In this document: piece after piece, positions 4,983-6,776 of the stretch | Layout of the letters: every line of letters begins with the position of its first letter | Numbering within the stretch: position 1 is the stretch's first letter | Assembly (NCBI GenBank): GCA_020346825.1 | Contig: CP070791.1 | Coordinates: forward strand, 757,272-764,047 | Source: Candidatus Bathyarchaeota archaeon | Lineage (GTDB): Archaea; Thermoproteota; Bathyarchaeia; Bathyarchaeales; Bathyarchaeaceae | DNA: 6,776 nucleotides | Direction: 5' to 3' | Program-made: the position numbers and the translations under genes | The notes under the pieces: generated by a model | What the model was told of the DNA's origin: nothing | What the model saw: the letters and a program-made list of their open reading frames with translations, nothing else | Databases searched by the model: none

Positions 4983-6364
4983 ATACCTTGGTTAGGCATA
5001 CTTGTTGTGGACGAAGCGTGCTATTAAAGAAACCAAAAATGCCTGAAGGACAGAAGTGGGATTTTGGTGCATGGATCACTGGAAGCATCCTCAAAGGTCT
5101 CAAAGACGGAAAAAAGCTAGACTGCTCCGCGGTTTGTCCAATAAAAGTTGGTCTTAGCGATTTACCAAGCGAGTCTTTCTCGGAACAAAACGCAGAATAC
5201 GTTTTTCACATTACCCTAAACATTGAACCTACTGGTTACGAAGATGAAATCTGGGAAGAAGGAATAGAGCCGGGAACTCAAACACTGGCAGGAGGTGGGA
5301 GCCTGATAGGAGACTGGAGACTCCACATAGAATTGATTGACAATGTCCACGGAATTACTCTCAAACAAGGAGATTTCTCTTGGAACGGAACTATCAGTGA
5401 TATCAACATAAAAAGAAAATGGATAGACGGAGCTGGAGTCTATGCGCCTTACTTTGGAGGTTACGAATATCCATTAGCTGAATGGATAAAGGATTTCATT
5501 CCTGAACCTCTAAATGAATATATATGGGATTACGAACGCACACCCGAACGCTGCAAAATAATTCCAGAAAAAGAGATCGTTGTAGCCAACGAAGAGATCA
5601 AGATTCAGATTAAAGAAATAACAGACAGGAAAGGCAGAACTCCTCAACCCTGGCAGCAACTATTTGTAAAAGCTGACAAAGGAAAGATATTGAACGGAAC
5701 ACCAAGCTATGATTGGAGAATTTTTGAAGTCAAAGACGGATCAATCGAGCTGGAGTATAAAGCACCTAGAGATTGTCGTAAAGAGGAAGAGACAATTCTC
5801 GTCTACAATACATGTGATATCGGGGTATGGACCCGCACAGAGGAGACCAAAATTGCAGAAAAGAAATTCAATATTGTGTGTTTAGAGATTGAACTTCGCT
5901 GGAGTGGAGGTTGTGTCTCCTTTGGGCAGGAAGTAACAACGTTCCCTTTACCAGTGAATACACAAGAAGAACCCCACAAAGTTGAATGGCAGGGTAAGGT
6001 CTCAAAATCTTGCAGTTGGAACGACAACGGATACAAATGTGCAATAAGCAATCGAGCAGACTTTAACATCAGCGGAAAAATTATGCCTGAAACGGATGAT
6101 AACGAAAAACTCATATTGACTTTTGAGTGGAAAGGATTCGAGATAGTCGTCTTTGAAAGATTTAGAACCAAAGAAACCAACCCTATCGGGGGAAGTATCC
6201 TAATCGACGTCCCCCTTAAACCAGGAGATTACGGAATCACGCTCATAGAAGGAGCCAAAAACGTTAAGGTTCACCCCTTAATGCCAAAACAGTATACGCG
6301 AAGCTTAGGTGCTGGAGGAAACTATACCATCGGAAATTGGGCTATCCTGCGGATTCGGAATTAA
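4976..6364 (+). CDS. Unrecognised beta-rich protein with probable Ig-like middle domain (start uncertain)
   Basis: An open frame of 462 codons if begun at ATG 4976, but that ATG lies inside a perfect palindrome and has no ribosome-binding site; Met22 (ATG 5039) or a GTG at 5018 may be the true start. No signal peptide, lipobox or membrane segment is visible from any start, so it appears cytoplasmic unless exported unusually. About residues 22-190 are rich in Trp, Tyr, Gly and acidic residues with alternating strands (AEYVFHITLNIEP, DWRLHIELIDNV). Residues 192-302 look like a bacterial-Ig/invasin-type beta sandwich: VVANEEIKIQIKEITDRKG, QQLFVKADKGKILNG, then GSIELEYKAP and a paired Cys pattern. 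Residues 303-462 are again beta-rich with CSWNDNGYKC and end in a GGNYTIGNWAILRI strand. Paired cysteines across the protein hint at disulfides or metal sites. I do not recognise a family; a binding or structural role is possible. Confidence 0.7.
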   Translation: MGNTLVRHTCCGRSVLLKKPKMPEGQKWDFGAWITGSILKGLKDGKKLDCSAVCPIKVGLSDLPSESFSEQNAEYVFHITLNIEPTGYEDEIWEEGIEPGTQTLAGGGSLIGDWRLHIELIDNVHGITLKQGDFSWNGTISDINIKRKWIDGAGVYAPYFGGYEYPLAEWIKDFIPEPLNEYIWDYERTPERCKIIPEKEIVVANEEIKIQIKEITDRKGRTPQPWQQLFVKADKGKILNGTPSYDWRIFEVKDGSIELEYKAPRDCRKEEETILVYNTCDIGVWTRTEETKIAEKKFNIVCLEIELRWSGGCVSFGQEVTTFPLPVNTQEEPHKVEWQGKVSKSCSWNDNGYKCAISNRADFNISGKIMPETDDNEKLILTFEWKGFEIVVFERFRTKETNPIGGSILIDVPLKPGDYGITLIEGAKNVKVHPLMPKQYTRSLGAGGNYTIGNWAILRIRN

Positions 6365-6390
6365 AACAATTTAGAATTAATCGAGTCAGA

Positions 6391-6409
6391 TCTTCTCTCT
6401 CGCGCGCGC
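6391..6409 (+). terminator. Pyrimidine tract plus CGCGCGCGC after the beta-rich gene
   Basis: A run TCTTCTCTCT leads straight into CGCGCGCGC, beginning 26 bases past the TAA. It pairs the same two ingredients (pyrimidine tract and GC alternation) found behind the minus-strand genes, in the opposite order. Terminator function is inferred from position. Confidence 0.35.
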
Positions 6410-6421
6410 CAACCAACCAAC

Positions 6422-6436
6422 GGTTAAATTTTAACC
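6422..6436. repeat. GGTTAAA-T-TTTAACC inverted repeat
   Basis: Seven-base arms flank a single T, giving a near-perfect palindrome. The GGTTAA half-site recurs at 6505-6510 and 6539-6544 as GGTTAAC, so the three may be binding sites for one protein. Confidence 0.5.
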
Positions 6437-6561
6437 CACCACCACCACGGAACGATGGACGGACGGGGGACAACAACGGACGGGGGAGAAAAGGGCCAAA
6501 CGACGGTTAACGACCAACGGGGCCAAACGACGGGAGACGGTTAACGGACAACTGGAAACGG
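6437..6561. repeat. T-poor low-complexity block of ACGG words and short direct repeats
   Basis: Between 6437 and 6540 only three T occur in 104 bases. ACGG appears 12 times from 6420 to 6561. Longer direct repeats are ACGGACGGGGGA at 6459-6470 and 6476-6487 (17-bp period), GGGCCAAACGACGG at 6493-6506 and 6520-6533 (27-bp period), and GACGGTTAACG at 6502-6512 and 6536-6546. The strong strand asymmetry is unlike any gene in the window. A 29-codon frame starting at ATG 6455 exists but is a by-product of the repeats. Confidence 0.65.
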
Positions 6562-6636
6562 TCCTATACCTGTATACTGGATTTGGGTACTATCTAAACG
6601 ATAAGGAAAGGAAGGTACCATACAGTAGAACAATGA

Positions 6637-6667
6637 CTATGTGTATGCTAAATCGAGTATACACTAG
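6637..6667. repeat. Hairpin A (CTA-GTGTATGC / GTATACAC-TAG)
   Basis: Arms CTA(T)GTGTATGC and GTATACACTAG can form about 11 pairs with one bulged T and one G-U pair around an 8-base loop. It ends two bases before the first of the twin GAGGGG hairpins. Whether it is transcribed is unknown. Confidence 0.4.
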
Positions 6668-6668
6668 A

Positions 6669-6705
6669 GTGAGGGGAAAAAAATCAGAGAAAAACTACCC
6701 CTCAT
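6669..6705. repeat. Hairpin B, first GAGGGG...CCCCTC unit
   Basis: GTGAGGGG and CCCCTCAT form an 8-pair stem (one G-U) closing a 21-base A-rich loop (6677-6697). The core unit 6671-6703 is 33 bases long and matches the next unit at 24 of 33 positions, with the stem and two A-runs conserved and the loop centre different. Confidence 0.6.
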
Positions 6706-6719
6706 ACATGAACTAATAG

Positions 6720-6758
6720 TACGAGGGGTAAAAAAGAGCCAAAAAGATACCCCTCGTA
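6720..6758. repeat. Hairpin C, second GAGGGG...CCCCTC unit
   Basis: TACGAGGGGTA and TACCCCTCGTA form a perfect 11-pair stem closing a 17-base A-rich loop. The core 33-base unit (6723-6755) starts exactly 52 bases after the first one. A TTTTT run follows at 6770-6774, so on the plus strand this would resemble the end of a structured transcript; on the minus strand the loops become T-rich. Confidence 0.62.
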
Positions 6759-6776
6759 ATGTGCGTACCTTTTTCG

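Larger units (their letters stand above)
6365..6776. other. 412-bp non-coding region with repeats and hairpins
   Basis: No convincing gene lies here on either strand. In order it holds a pyrimidine run and CGCGCGCGC (6391-6409), three CCAA words, a GGTTAAA/TTTAACC palindrome, a T-poor block dense in ACGG (6437-6561), an A/G-rich transition with no obvious structure (6562-6636), and three consecutive hairpins (6637-6758) ending near a TTTTT run at 6770-6774. Composition changes sharply from the neighbouring gene. Confidence 0.6.

Noticed and set aside
4815..5027. A 70-codon plus-strand frame overlapping the end of the PrsW gene and the start of the beta-rich gene, with an Ala/Arg-rich middle.
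   Set aside because: It overlaps real genes at both ends, has no ribosome-binding site, contains both the GC element and the 20-bp palindrome, and shows no recognisable domain. A degraded small gene cannot be fully excluded.
6455..6544. A 29-codon frame (ATG to TAA) with a repeated GQTT motif.
   Set aside because: Its coding pattern follows from a 27-bp direct repeat being a multiple of three; it has no ribosome-binding site, and low complexity explains it better.
6549..6562. ACTGGAAACGG resembling the core of an archaeal origin recognition box, near G-runs.
   Set aside because: Only one weak, partial match is present, the G-string is not in the expected place, and there is no cdc6/orc1 gene in the window. 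Not enough to call an origin.
6671..6755. The twin units considered as a CRISPR array (33-nt repeats, 19-nt spacer).
   Set aside because: Only 24 of 33 bases match, the spacing is too short, the changes are in the repeat centre, and no cas gene is seen.

Overview
The window looks archaeal. Four observations support this: a free-standing archaeal-type ThrRS editing domain, a family 4 (Fe-S) uracil-DNA glycosylase, a CBS protein with a RaiA/HPF-like tail, and TTG/GTG starts preceded by GGTG/GAGGT ribosome-binding sites with weak TATA-like boxes upstream. Base composition is moderate (low to mid 40s % G+C by eye). A Bathyarchaeia-like member of the Thermoproteota would fit, but nothing here fixes the lineage.

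Layout. Positions 1-201 (+) hold the C-terminal end of an unrecognised gene. It converges on a block of minus-strand genes. Read in the direction of transcription these are: a Nudix-uracil-DNA glycosylase fusion (4162-3167), a 60-residue zinc-ribbon protein (3063-2881), a four-CBS protein with a ribosome-hibernation-factor-like C-terminus (2679-1531), and a two-gene overlapping unit of a ThrRS-editing-domain protein (1332-919) and a THUMP-less ThiI-like PP-loop sulfurtransferase (937-230). On the plus strand, diverging from the Nudix-UDG gene, are a PrsW-family membrane protease (4282-4857) and a large unrecognised beta-rich protein with a probable Ig-like middle domain (to 6364). From 6365 to 6776 there is no convincing gene. 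That stretch holds a T-poor block built from ACGG words, short direct repeats and GTTAAC-type palindromes, followed by three consecutive hairpins, two of which are related 33-nt units.

Functional picture. The genes are mostly housekeeping or stress-maintenance: nucleotide-pool and DNA repair (Nudix-UDG), translation quality or tRNA thiolation (editing domain plus ThiI-like), and probable ribosome regulation sensed through an adenosine ligand (CBS-RaiA-like). Gaps of 100-200 bp between most genes suggest separate transcripts; only the editing-domain/ThiI-like pair is clearly translationally coupled.

A recurring theme is that every intergenic gap longer than about 50 bp carries an alternating (GC)n element, often the palindrome TGCGCGYGCA. 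Several of these lie right after stop codons next to a pyrimidine tract, suggesting a gene-boundary or termination signal. The most unusual items are this recurring element, the editing-domain/ThiI-like pair, the CBS-RaiA-like fusion, and the repeat/hairpin region at the right end.
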